A stretch of DNA of 32,745 nt from Actinoplanes couchii (GTDB taxonomy: Bacteria > Actinomycetota > Actinomycetes > Mycobacteriales > Micromonosporaceae), in assembly GCF_016862075.1 (NCBI RefSeq), contig NZ_BOMG01000109.1, positions 1 to 32,745 on the forward strand, in the 5' to 3' direction. Shown here in pieces: positions 1-7,289 of the stretch (position 1 is the first letter of the stretch; every line of letters begins with the position of its first letter). The notes beneath the pieces are model-generated. The model saw only the letters and a list, made by a program, of their open reading frames with translations. It ran no database searches and was not told the origin of the DNA. Both the position numbers and the translations under genes were made by a program.

Positions 1-1
1 G

Positions 2-592
2 GATCTGGAGAGTCGTATCCAGCGTTTTGAGAGGACCTTGTCGGCGATTCAGGACTTGAAGTGTCCCGCGTCGTCCACGACGTTGCTGGGCCGTTTGAAT
101 TCGTTGACCGCGCTGCGCGCGAACGCGGACCGCGACAACATCCTGCGTGGTCTGGGTGTGAACGAAACACCGGCGGACCGGGCCGCCGCAGGATCCGGTG
201 ACGCGGCCGCGGGCGGAGCGACCGGGAACACCGGAGCCGGCAACAATGACATCGACGCTTTGGTGCCGGCGCTGGGTTTCAGCCCGGGCGATCCGAATGC
301 GACGGCCGACCGTGTCGGCCCGACCGGGGTGAATGTTCCCGGTCGTTGCCCGCCCACTCAGGCCCAGGTGAACGCGCAGGTGGCGCTGAAGAATGCGGTT
401 CTGCCGACGGGAACGGATCTGGAAAGTCGTATCCAGCGTTTTGAGAGGACCTTGTCGGCGATTCAGGACTTGAAGTGCCCCGCGTCGTCCACGACGTTGC
501 TGGGCCGCTTGAACTCCTTGACCGCCCTGCGCGCAAACCCGGACCGCGACAACATCCTGCGTGGCTTGGATGTGAACGAAACACCGGCCGGA
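2..592 (+). repeat. In-frame tandem repeat, 414-bp period
   Basis: Bases 2-178 and 416-592 are near-identical copies, by eye well over 90 percent identical, offset by 414 bp (138 codons). Differences are mostly third-position changes plus a few substitutions (Ala/Pro, Gly/Asp). The window cuts the array, so more copies may lie to the left. The high DNA identity suggests recent duplication or gene conversion. Confidence 0.9.
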
Positions 593-595
593 TAG
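2..595 (+). CDS. Tandem-repeat protein of unknown function (5' end outside window)
   Basis: The open frame runs in from the left edge without a start, so only the last 197 residues are visible. They hold two copies of a roughly 59-residue block beginning DLESRIQRFERTLSAIQDLK and ending DRDNILRGL-VNETPA, 138 residues apart. They are joined by a Gly/Ala/Asn-rich linker and a segment beginning GRCPPTQAQVNAQVALKNAV. Each unit contains a Cys-Pro (LKCPA), and the linker adds another (GRCPP), so paired cysteines in an exported protein are possible. The blocks look alpha-helical. The last repeat stops three residues after its end, so the repeats reach the C-terminus. Codons such as ttg, cgt, ttt and agt are commoner here than in neighbouring genes. 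I do not recognise the family; secretion cannot be judged without the N-terminus. Confidence 0.75.
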   Translation, partial: DLESRIQRFERTLSAIQDLKCPASSTTLLGRLNSLTALRANADRDNILRGLGVNETPADRAAAGSGDAAAGGATGNTGAGNNDIDALVPALGFSPGDPNATADRVGPTGVNVPGRCPPTQAQVNAQVALKNAVLPTGTDLESRIQRFERTLSAIQDLKCPASSTTLLGRLNSLTALRANPDRDNILRGLDVNETPAG

Positions 596-612
596 AGGAT
601 CCTGGTCCACCG

Positions 613-668
613 CACGGAACCGCCGCGCCGGAGGCCCTCGTACCACGGGGGTCTCCGGCGCGTCCGTG
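613..668 (+). terminator. Strong two-tier hairpin after the repeat gene
   Basis: A 14-bp stem (624-637 with 649-662, one G-U pair, core CGCGCCGGAG / CTCCGGCGCG) is extended by outer arms CACGGA (613-618) and TCCGTG (663-668). It starts 17 bp after the stop codon. There is no long U tract, as is common for actinobacterial terminators. Confidence 0.8.
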
Positions 669-709
669 TGACTGATCCCGCCCCGGGACGCGGCGGGTAT
701 TTTTGAGGT

Positions 710-1195
710 ATGACCGAGCGCAAGCCAGTCGGGGTCGGCTTCGAGTCGTGGGTCGAGCAGCAGATCGGGGCCGCCGTCGAGCGGGGCGACTTCGATGATC
801 TGCCGGGGGCAGGGAAAGCATTGCCCGCCGGGGACGATCACGAGGACTGGTGGGTGCGCAGTTACGCCCGCCGGCAGGAGGTCAGCGCCGAGGTGGCGCT
901 GCCGTTGCCGCTCTGGCTGCGCAAAGAGGCCGACGAGATCGACGAGCACGTGCGTGACCTCGGGACCGAGCAGCAGGTTCGTGCGGTCGCCGAGGATCTG
1001 AACCGGCGGGTCGCCGAGTCGTGGCGCCGGCCGGCCGAGCGGGGGCTGTTCGCGCGCCGGGTCGACGTGGAGGCCGTGGTGCAACGGTGGCGGGAGTCCC
1101 GGCCCCCGCCACCGCCGGCGGTGCCGGAACCGCGCGCTGAAGCCGGTGGGAGCTGGTGGAGCCGCCTGAGGAACCTCACCAACCGGTCGGGGTGA
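710..1195 (+). CDS. DUF1992 (DnaJ-homologue subfamily C member 28 conserved domain) protein
   Basis: The 161-residue protein begins with the typical DUF1992 pattern: FESWVEQQIGAAVERGDF, then DDLPGAGKALP (about residues 11-40). A charged helical stretch follows, with an Arg/Pro-rich tail. The family is widespread in bacteria and also found as a domain in eukaryotic DNAJC28; no biochemical role is established. The ATG follows TGAGG almost directly, so the ribosome site is atypical and a short or leaderless transcript is possible. Its 3' end overlaps the convergent GAF gene by 20 bp. Confidence 0.85.
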   Translation: MTERKPVGVGFESWVEQQIGAAVERGDFDDLPGAGKALPAGDDHEDWWVRSYARRQEVSAEVALPLPLWLRKEADEIDEHVRDLGTEQQVRAVAEDLNRRVAESWRRPAERGLFARRVDVEAVVQRWRESRPPPPPAVPEPRAEAGGSWWSRLRNLTNRSG

Positions 1196-1673
1196 GGTGG
1201 TTGTTGAGGACGGCGACGATGTTCTGGGCGCCCGCGGACAGCACGCTCAGGTCGACGTCGGTGAACGTGTGGATGCTGTCGCTGAGGAGGCAGTGCGCGC
1301 CGACGATCTCGCCGCCCACCTTCAGGGGGACACCGGCGTACGCGCGGATCCCGCCCATCGTGACCAGCGGGTTCGTCGACTGGACCGGGTCGTTGGCGGC
1401 GTCGGCCACCACGTAGGGCAGGCCGGTCGCCACCACCGTCTTGCAGAACGACCATTCCAGTGGGGTGCCGTTCGCCTCGGACAGCCACGTGCCGCCGATG
1501 CCGCTGGAACCGGCGATCAGCTGTGCGGTGTCCAGGACCAGGGTGGCCAGGCTGATCGGCAGGCCGGTCCGGTCGGCGCTGTGCCGGGTGATCTGGTCCA
1601 GGGCGGCCCGCAGCCCGGGATGGTCGAAGTCGATCGCGGCCACCGTGCGCAGCCGGGTGCCGGCCCGGCTCAC
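1176..1673 (-). CDS. GAF domain-containing protein
   Basis: This 165-residue protein is almost entirely one GAF domain (about residues 25-160). It shows the usual core WSFCKTVVATGLPYVVADA, a GGIRAYAGVPL strand, and VGAHCLLSD ahead of the final helix. GAF domains bind small ligands or mediate sensory dimerisation. No output domain is attached, so it probably acts with a partner. The GTG start overlaps the stop of the upstream gene (GTGA, 1670-1673), indicating translational coupling with the 90-residue protein, the likeliest partner. The ligand is unknown. Confidence 0.85.
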   Translation of the reverse strand: MSRAGTRLRTVAAIDFDHPGLRAALDQITRHSADRTGLPISLATLVLDTAQLIAGSSGIGGTWLSEANGTPLEWSFCKTVVATGLPYVVADAANDPVQSTNPLVTMGGIRAYAGVPLKVGGEIVGAHCLLSDSIHTFTDVDLSVLSAGAQNIVAVLNNHLTPTGW

Positions 1674-1942
1674 GACGACGCCTTGGTGGCGAGCGCCCGG
1701 TAGGTCACCGCGCGGATCTTGGTGCTGCGGGCGGCGACCCGGAGCAGGTCACCCATCTCCAGCAGGCATTCGGTGGCCAGGATGATGTCGCCCGGTGAGG
1801 TCAGCGGGCGTTCCAGTCGCAGCTGCCGGCAGGTGATGTCGAGCAGCATCCGGGCGCCGTGCGGGTCGCCGATGGCGTCGGTCAGTTCGTCCAGCAGACC
1901 GGCCTCGGTGGGCTGTTCGAAGTCCCATCCAGCGATCGTCAT
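1670..1942 (-). CDS. Small protein coupled to the GAF gene, unknown function
   Basis: Ninety residues, mostly predicted helix, acidic in the first half (EAGLLDELTDAIGD) and basic near the end (RSTKIRAVTYRALATKASS). A good ribosome site (GGAGGGG, 8 nt before the ATG) fixes the start. It overlaps the following GAF gene by 4 bp. I recognise no domain. The pairing suggests a two-part sensor in which this protein is partner or output of the GAF protein; that is inference from context only. Confidence 0.7.
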   Translation of the reverse strand: MTIAGWDFEQPTEAGLLDELTDAIGDPHGARMLLDITCRQLRLERPLTSPGDIILATECLLEMGDLLRVAARSTKIRAVTYRALATKASS

Positions 1943-2059
1943 CCAGCGGTCCCCTCCGGGTGCGGGGGCGCTGTCCCGCCCCGTCGCCGGTCACCATCGG
2001 CCGCCGGCCGCGGGCCCCCATGAAACCCCGGGTTGCGGGTCGGGAGCTACCGTCGCCGA

Positions 2060-2710
2060 GTGACAATCATCCCTGGGTACGACGACTCCGGTCCGGCACT
2101 GGACGGGCCCGGTCTCGCCTTCGACGGCGCCGCCCTGCTGGACCTGCCCGGTTTCTGGCCCGCGCACCTCGGCGGCCACCTGATGCTGGACCTCGACGAG
2201 GCTGCCGCGTTCTTCGGGGACGACCCCGTTCAGACACGGCTGACGTACGACCGGCTCACCGACACCGCTGCCTGGCCGGTGTTCTTCTGCGATGCCGGGA
2301 ACGGCGCGCGTCTGGCCGTGGTCTACCGCAACTTCGACGAGGACCACGGCGTCGACTACCTGCTGCTCCCGGACGGCGGCCCGGCGATCACCGTCGGCGT
2401 CGACGAGGGAGGGTTCTCCGGGCGGGGCCTGACCTGGACCGAGGTGGCCGGGATCGCCGGGCGGCAGCCAGGGGAGCGGGCGCGGGCCACCGTCCTGCTG
2501 CTGCTCGCGCCGGCGCTGACCCGGATCGCCGCCGACGCCGAGGATCAGCTGGCCGCAGCGTTGCGGACGGTCGGCGTGACCGGCGACGCGGCGGTGATCG
2601 CGGCCCGGATCCTGCGGCCGGACTACGACGACGATGATGAGGACGAGGACCCGGCCGACGAGGTGAGCCTGCTGATCAGTACGCCACGGCCACGTCCAGG
2701 ATCCAGGTGA
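2060..2710 (+). CDS. Hypothetical protein with acidic C-terminal segment
   Basis: A 216-residue soluble protein from the GTG at 2060 (VTIIPGYDD); a TTG 27 bp upstream is also in frame but less likely. The first 120 residues look like a mixed alpha/beta domain (PGFWPAHLGGHLMLDLDEAAAFF; GARLAVVYRNFDEDHGVDYLL in shorter runs). A helical part follows, then a strongly acidic stretch (DYDDDDEDEDPADE) close to the C-terminus. I do not recognise a family. It starts divergently from the small-protein/GAF operon and its 3' end overlaps the convergent VOC gene by 35 bp. Confidence 0.7.
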   Translation: MTIIPGYDDSGPALDGPGLAFDGAALLDLPGFWPAHLGGHLMLDLDEAAAFFGDDPVQTRLTYDRLTDTAAWPVFFCDAGNGARLAVVYRNFDEDHGVDYLLLPDGGPAITVGVDEGGFSGRGLTWTEVAGIAGRQPGERARATVLLLLAPALTRIAADAEDQLAAALRTVGVTGDAAVIAARILRPDYDDDDEDEDPADEVSLLISTPRPRPGSR

Positions 2711-3092
2711 CGCCGAAACGGTCGGTGAGCATGCCGTAGAGCGGGGACCAGGACGACGGCGCCAGGTCCACGATCACGGTCGCGCCGTCGGCGAGCTTCG
2801 TCCAGTAGCCGCTGATCTCGTCACCGTGCTCACCGCGTACCGAAACGAAATAGGAACTCTGTCCCTGATCCCACGGACGGGCGGCCGGCACGTCGAACGC
2901 CATCACCTGGAAACCCTCCGGGGACACGACCTGACCCCAGCCGACCAGGTCCTTCTCCGCCGGGTCGGTGGTGCCGTAGGCGTCGGCGTGGGTCGCGATG
3001 ACCAGGTGCCCGCCGAAGACCCGCTGGTAGAACTCCAGGGCCTGCCGGGCCTCGCCGCGAAGGTTGATGTGGGCGACGGTCTTGATGCTCAT
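2676..3092 (-). CDS. VOC family (PhnB-like glyoxalase fold) protein
   Basis: A 138-residue single-domain protein with the PhnB-type signature: AHINLRGEARQALEFYQRVFGG at the N-terminus (shown here in part), GFQVMAFDVP in the middle, and a C-terminal SPLYGMLTDRFGVTWILDV. Proteins of this group belong to the vicinal-oxygen-chelate superfamily; substrates are usually unknown. The start is set by GAGGGA 6 nt upstream of the ATG. It diverges from a WYL-domain regulator with an inverted repeat between them, so it is very probably that regulator's target. Confidence 0.9.
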   Translation of the reverse strand: MSIKTVAHINLRGEARQALEFYQRVFGGHLVIATHADAYGTTDPAEKDLVGWGQVVSPEGFQVMAFDVPAARPWDQGQSSYFVSVRGEHGDEISGYWTKLADGATVIVDLAPSSWSPLYGMLTDRFGVTWILDVAVAY

Positions 3093-3140
3093 GTGTTGTC
3101 CCTCGGTTGTGCTGCGGTGTCGAGAACGACGATGTCAGCG

Positions 3141-3165
3141 GTAGAGGACAGGTTGCGTCCGCTAC
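3141..3165. promoter_or_regulatory. Candidate WYL-regulator operator
   Basis: Near-perfect inverted repeat: GTAGAGGAC and GTCCGCTAC (8 of 9 complementary) with a 7-nt spacer, in the 91-bp gap between the divergent VOC and YafY-type genes. Position and symmetry fit an operator serving both promoters. Confidence 0.7.
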
Positions 3166-3183
3166 TTCCGGGAGACTGGGATC

Positions 3184-4125
3184 ATGCCGAAGACCTCCGC
3201 CCGGTTGCTGTCGTTGCTCTCCCTGCTGCAGGCCCGCCGTGACTGGCCGGGCGGGCTGCTCGCCGACCGTCTCGAGGTCAGCGCCCGCACCGTGCGCCGC
3301 GACGTGGACCGGCTGCGCGAACTCGGCTATCCGATCCGCACGTTCAAGGGCCCGGACGGCGGGTACCGCCTGGAAGCCGGCAGCCAGATGCCGCCGCTGC
3401 TGTTCGACGACGATCAGGCGGTCGCCATCACCGTCGCCCTGCAGCTGGCCGCCACCTCAGGCGCCGGGATCGAGGAGGGCGCGGCGCGGGCGCTGCACAC
3501 CGTCCGGCAGGTGCTGCCCGCCCGGCTGCGGCACCGCGTCGACTCCCTGCGGGTCACCGCCGTCGCGCCGGGCACGGCACCGTCGGTCGATCCGGCGGTG
3601 CTGACCGCTGTCGGGCAGGCGGTGCACGCGCGGGAGGTGTTCCGGTTCGACTACGGACCCGAAGCGGCGTTCCCTCGGCGGGTCGAGCCGCATCATCTGG
3701 TCAGCTGGAAGGGGCGCTGGTATCTGCTGGCCTGGGATCTTGAACGCGACGACTGGCGGACGTTCCGGGTGGACCGCCTGTCCCCGCGTACGCCGAATGG
3801 GCCCAGGTTTGCTCCTCGCTCTCTGCCCGCGGCGGACGTGGCGACCTTCGTGACCGGCCGTTTCCGGGGCTCGACGTCGGGGGACTGGCCGTGTGTCGGA
3901 GAGGTGATCGTCGACCGGCCGGCGGAGTCGATCGTGACGTGGGCCCCGGACGGCATCGTCGAGGAGATCGACGACTCCCGCTGCCGCCTGGTGCAGGGGT
4001 CCTGGTCGTGGGTGGCGCTGGCCGCGTCGCTGGGCCGGTTCGACGCCGACATCGAGGTCGTCGGCCCGCCGGAACTCGCCGAGGCCTGCGCCACGCTGGC
4101 GGCCCGCTACGGCAGAGTGTCCTAA
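3184..4125 (+). CDS. YafY/WYL-domain transcriptional regulator
   Basis: A 313-residue regulator. Residues 5-60 form the deoR-like winged helix (LLSLLQARRDWPGGLLADRL, then VSARTVRRDVDRLRELGYPI). The WYL domain lies at about 140-215 and contains the signature WYLLAWD at 179-185 and a TFRVDRLS ending. WYL domains bind ligands or nucleic acid and control the attached helix-turn-helix. GGGAGA sits 8 nt before the ATG. The divergent VOC gene and the inverted repeat between them suggest local regulation. The 42-nt-downstream neighbour on the same strand is only 11 bp away and may be co-transcribed. Confidence 0.92.
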   Translation: MPKTSARLLSLLSLLQARRDWPGGLLADRLEVSARTVRRDVDRLRELGYPIRTFKGPDGGYRLEAGSQMPPLLFDDDQAVAITVALQLAATSGAGIEEGAARALHTVRQVLPARLRHRVDSLRVTAVAPGTAPSVDPAVLTAVGQAVHAREVFRFDYGPEAAFPRRVEPHHLVSWKGRWYLLAWDLERDDWRTFRVDRLSPRTPNGPRFAPRSLPAADVATFVTGRFRGSTSGDWPCVGEVIVDRPAESIVTWAPDGIVEEIDDSRCRLVQGSWSWVALAASLGRFDADIEVVGPPELAEACATLAARYGRVS

Positions 4126-4136
4126 CATCGGTGGTG

Positions 4137-4937
4137 ATGACTCGTCTCGTGCACATCAGCCGGCAGCGCGACGCCGCCCGGTTCGTCCGCAGTGGCATCT
4201 CGGCGCGCAGCCGGGGCTGGGACGGTGGCCGGGGCGTCTACGCGATGGCCGTGCTGCCCGACTACACCCTCACCCACCAGTGGGTTCGTGAGCTGCGGCG
4301 CTGGCAGCCGGGCGTGCTCGTCGCGGTCGACCTGCGGATTCCGGACGGCACGCCGGTCACCGTGGGCCGGTACGGCCGCGAGCCGCGACGGCTCACCGCC
4401 GCCGAGGCCGCCGGGGTGCTGCGCGGGCTGGACGATCCGCGCGGCTACGCGATCTTCATCCCCAGGGCGATAACCGCTGCTGAGGTACGGGGTTCGCGCA
4501 CGGTCCCGCAAGGCATCGGCTGGCGGTACAAGCCCGGCGCGCACGGCACCGCACCCTGCCTGTGCCTGGGCTGCTTGCAACCGGGCACCCCGGGCGTGGC
4601 CCGGCTGCGCCGCCGGTCGCCCGACTTCCAGCCCCGCCCGCCGAAACCCGAGCTGATGGCGGCGCTGCGGGCGGCGACCGGCCAGGACGAGATCATCGAG
4701 GCGCTGTACGGCCTGTCCGGTCGCCGCCGTGGCGGCGCCGAGGAACTGGCCTACCTGGTCGACCATCCGGACGCCGAGGTCCGTGAGGTGCTGCACTACA
4801 CCCTCGACTCGTACCGCGGCCGGGCCGCCCGCCGCCTGCAGGAACGCCTGATCGCCCGGTACGACGCCGAGTCAGGCGGCACGGTCCATCAGCCGCCAGG
4901 TGCGCCGTCGGATCAACGGGTCGAGGGCGACCAGTAG
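4137..4937 (+). CDS. Unknown protein with CxCxxC cluster and helical C-terminal repeat-like region
   Basis: A 266-residue protein from the ATG at 4137; GTG codons at 4131 and 4134 are alternatives. Residues 1-120 open with LVHISRQRDAARFVRSGI and GRGVYAMAVLPDYTLTHQW. This layout (HIS near the start, then RSGI and GVYA) recalls ADP-ribosyltransferase-like folds, but I cannot confirm catalytic residues. Cys141, Cys143 and Cys146 form CLCLGC, a possible metal site. Residues 185-260 are helical (EELAYLVDHPDAEVREVLHY) and resemble a HEAT-type repeat. It follows the WYL regulator by 11 bp and overlaps the convergent MFS gene by 66 bp. Function unknown. Confidence 0.75.
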   Translation: MTRLVHISRQRDAARFVRSGISARSRGWDGGRGVYAMAVLPDYTLTHQWVRELRRWQPGVLVAVDLRIPDGTPVTVGRYGREPRRLTAAEAAGVLRGLDDPRGYAIFIPRAITAAEVRGSRTVPQGIGWRYKPGAHGTAPCLCLGCLQPGTPGVARLRRRSPDFQPRPPKPELMAALRAATGQDEIIEALYGLSGRRRGGAEELAYLVDHPDAEVREVLHYTLDSYRGRAARRLQERLIARYDAESGGTVHQPPGAPSDQRVEGDQ

Positions 4938-6080
4938 GTACGCCGACCCCGCGACCAGCAGAGCCCCGGTCGCGCCGAGCGCCGACGCCAGGACACCGCC
5001 CAGCAGACCGCCGAGCGGGATGCCGGCCCAGGCCAGGCCACCGACCGCGCCGAGCACCCGGGCGCGCAGCTCGGCGGGGACACGTTCGAACTCGGCGGCC
5101 GACAGCAGCGGGTTGATCGCCCCGACCAGCAGGCCGCCGGTGAACGCGACAGCCGCGACCACCGGAAGCCCGACCGGCAGGGCCAGCGCGAAGAACCTCG
5201 GGACGGCGCCGAACAGGAACGCCACCGAGTACACCCGCCACCGCGGCAGGCGCGCACCCCACCACGACACCAGCAGCGATCCGGCGAGCGCCCCGGCACT
5301 GAGCGCACCGAACACCACCCCGACCGGCGCCGCGTCGTGGAAGCGTTCGGCCGCCCACACCGGGATCAGCACCGCGGACAGGGCCTGGTCGAGCAGATTC
5401 GTCAAGATGAGCATCGTGACCATCGCTCGCAGGAACGGATCCCGCCGCACGAACCGCAGCCCGGCCATCAGCTCGGTCAGATAGCCGCCGGTCGTCCCGG
5501 CGCCGGCGGCCGGGCGGATCCGGACCAGCGCCGCCACCAGGACCGCCGAGAGCAGGAACCCGGCCGCGTTCGCACCGATCACGACGGGTGCCCCGACCAG
5601 CGCGATCAGGCCCGCGCCCAGCGGTGCGCCGATCATCGAGCCGAGCCGGTTCACACTGTCGGCCAGTCCGGCGGCCCGTTCGTTGCTCCAGCCGGCGGCG
5701 GCCGCGACGTCCGGCACCAGCGCGTACTTCGCGTTGTCCGACGGGCCGCGGCACCACCCGACCACCCCGACCAGCACCAGCAGGACCGGGAAAGCCAGCA
5801 GGCCGGTGACGTGCAGCAGCGGGACCAGGCCCAGCACCAGACCGGCGATCACGTCCCCGCCGATGCTCGACACCCGCGGCCCGAGCCGGTCGACCAGTGG
5901 GCCGCCGAGGACCCGGGCCAGCACCAGGGCCCCCATCTCGACGAATGCGGTGACCCCGGTCAGCAGCGGATCGCCGGTGGTCTGCAGCACGAACCAGGGC
6001 ACCGCCACCACCGACATCCGGGTGCCGGTCACCGACACCGCCTCGGCGGCCAGCAGCCCGCACGCCGACCCCCGCCTCAT
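4872..6080 (-). CDS. MFS transporter
   Basis: A 402-residue integral membrane protein with about 12 hydrophobic segments. The loop GGPLVDRLGPRVSS after the second segment matches MFS motif A (G-x-x-x-D-R-x-G-x-R). RRDPFLRAMV marks the central loop. It resembles the macrolide-efflux-type exporters of actinobacteria, but the substrate cannot be read from sequence. The ATG at 6080 overlaps the stop of the upstream ArsR-type regulator (ATGA, 6077-6080), so the two are translationally coupled and the exporter is presumably controlled by that regulator. Longer upstream readings of this frame are antisense to, or inside, the regulator gene and are not used. Confidence 0.92.
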   Translation of the reverse strand: MRRGSACGLLAAEAVSVTGTRMSVVAVPWFVLQTTGDPLLTGVTAFVEMGALVLARVLGGPLVDRLGPRVSSIGGDVIAGLVLGLVPLLHVTGLLAFPVLLVLVGVVGWCRGPSDNAKYALVPDVAAAAGWSNERAAGLADSVNRLGSMIGAPLGAGLIALVGAPVVIGANAAGFLLSAVLVAALVRIRPAAGAGTTGGYLTELMAGLRFVRRDPFLRAMVTMLILTNLLDQALSAVLIPVWAAERFHDAAPVGVVFGALSAGALAGSLLVSWWGARLPRWRVYSVAFLFGAVPRFFALALPVGLPVVAAVAFTGGLLVGAINPLLSAAEFERVPAELRARVLGAVGGLAWAGIPLGGLLGGVLASALGATGALLVAGSAYLLVALDPLIRRRTWRLMDRAA

Positions 6081-6682
6081 CGGCCCGCCGGCCGCGACTC
6101 CAACTGGCCGCGGCGCGGGAAGATCTGAAACTGGGTGGTCATCGCGACCCGCTCCACCCCGTCGTCGGGGGTGTCCTCGGCCCGCTCCCGGTAACGCTCC
6201 AGCAGCGCCGTCATCTCCTCGTTCAACCGGCGGGCCTCGTCGGCGCTCATGCGGATCGTCAGGTCGCTCATGGTCGACGCCCGCACCCACTCGTGCGGCC
6301 AGCCGTCCAACTCGGTGACGGACTGCTCGATGTTGTCCGCGTACAGCCGGGCGATCGTCCGCAGGTAGGCCTCGCCGAGCGCCCGCTCCTGCTCGGGGGC
6401 GCCCGGCTCGGGCACGTCGAACTGGCTCGACCGGTGCACGGCCCGCCAGAACCGCTCCCGCCCGCGGCCCAGCTCGGGCGCGTCGGCGACGAACCCGTGC
6501 TGAGCCAGGGTCCGCAGGTGGTAGCTGGTCGACGCGCTGGACTCACCGAACCGGGCGGCCAGCTGGGTGGCGGTCTGCGGCCCCTCGTGCCGCAGCGACC
6601 CGAGCAGCCGCAGCCGCAACGGGTGGGCGACACCCCGCAACGTCCGCGCGTCGAGAACGACCTCTCTCGGATCGGTATCCAT
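6077..6682 (-). CDS. ArsR-type winged-helix transcriptional regulator
   Basis: A 201-residue protein starting MDTDPREVV. Residues 8-85 are a winged helix (TLRGVAHPLRLRLLGSLR, then QLAARFGESSASTSYHLRTL and a GFV wing). A helical C-terminal region (about 100-175) carries RMSADEARRLNEEMTALLER, typical of longer ArsR/HTH_20 proteins next to MFS genes. No clustered cysteines are present, so metal sensing is unlikely. The ATG at 6682 is chosen over a TTG at 6703 because the palindromic operator lies directly upstream of it. It is coupled to the MFS exporter by a 4-bp overlap, and autoregulation of both is likely. Confidence 0.9.
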   Translation of the reverse strand: MDTDPREVVLDARTLRGVAHPLRLRLLGSLRHEGPQTATQLAARFGESSASTSYHLRTLAQHGFVADAPELGRGRERFWRAVHRSSQFDVPEPGAPEQERALGEAYLRTIARLYADNIEQSVTELDGWPHEWVRASTMSDLTIRMSADEARRLNEEMTALLERYRERAEDTPDDGVERVAMTTQFQIFPRRGQLESRPAGR

Positions 6683-6706
6683 CTTGCAAAGATACCTTTG
6701 CAAAGG
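6683..6706. promoter_or_regulatory. Palindromic operator abutting the ArsR-type start codon
   Basis: A perfect 12-bp palindrome CCTTTGCAAAGG (6695-6706) is preceded by a second partial copy CTTGCAAAG (6683-6691), which ends directly at the regulator's ATG. Repressor bound here would block initiation or elongation into the regulator-exporter pair. Confidence 0.75.
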
Positions 6707-6722
6707 ATCGTTGGCACAGGGT

Positions 6723-7289
6723 CTACAGGCGGCTCACGAAGTCGTTCATCACGGTGGTCAGCTCGTGCAGGACCCGGGTCGAGGCCGGCGGGTCGGCCGG
6801 GAACTCCAGGCTGTGGTCGGCGCCGGTCGTCTCGTACACCGCATGGCCCAGGTGGTGGGCGGTCTTCGAGTCCCAGGACGGGTCGGTCAGGCTGCCGGCC
6901 AGCAGGAACGGCGCCCGGCAGCGGCGCAGGTCGGCCGGCAGGACGGTGTCGCGCAGGATCGGCGTCAGCCAGACGCCGGGCAGCGAGCGGTCCGCGGCCG
7001 CCGCCGCCGCGAACGCGCCCATCGACTTGCCGACCAGGGCGATCTCGGACGCCGTCTCCTGCTCCAGCAGCTGGTCGACGTAGGTCAGGGTGAACGCCCG
7101 CAGCCGGGTGAACCAGTCGGTCAGGTTCTGGCCGTCGCGCTGTGGTGGCCGCATCGGCCAGTGGATCTCCCGGACGGTCCAGCCGTGGCTCGCGAAGACC
7201 GCCCCGGCGAAGTGCAGCAGCGGCCGTTGCGGAGAGTAGCCGGCGCCGGGCAGCAGCAGCACGACGCGTTCGGGCACGAGACGAATCAT
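6723..7289 (-). CDS. Alpha/beta hydrolase (KANL3/Tex30-like)
   Basis: A 188-residue compact alpha/beta hydrolase. VVLLLPGAGYSP (residues 9-20) gives the oxyanion-side strand and GAG turn. VGKSMGA places the nucleophile at Ser89. FLLAGSLTDP supplies a candidate acid, and GADHSLEF near the C-terminus the histidine. The small size and GKSMG elbow resemble the KANL3/Tex30 hydrolase-like group. It ends 40 bp before the ArsR-type regulator on the same strand, with the palindromic operator in the gap, so it may share regulation by read-through. Its substrate is unknown. Confidence 0.85.
   Translation of the reverse strand: MIRLVPERVVLLLPGAGYSPQRPLLHFAGAVFASHGWTVREIHWPMRPPQRDGQNLTDWFTRLRAFTLTYVDQLLEQETASEIALVGKSMGAFAAAAAADRSLPGVWLTPILRDTVLPADLRRCRAPFLLAGSLTDPSWDSKTAHHLGHAVYETTGADHSLEFPADPPASTRVLHELTTVMNDFVSRL

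Noticed and set aside
2..592. Left-edge repeats as a CRISPR array or mobile repeat
   Set aside because: Units are in frame, codon-structured and 414 bp apart with no short spacers; this is a protein-coding repeat.
4693..6063. Long Arg/Gly-rich minus-strand frame inside the MFS gene
   Set aside because: Out-of-frame shadow of the transporter; composition is not protein-like.
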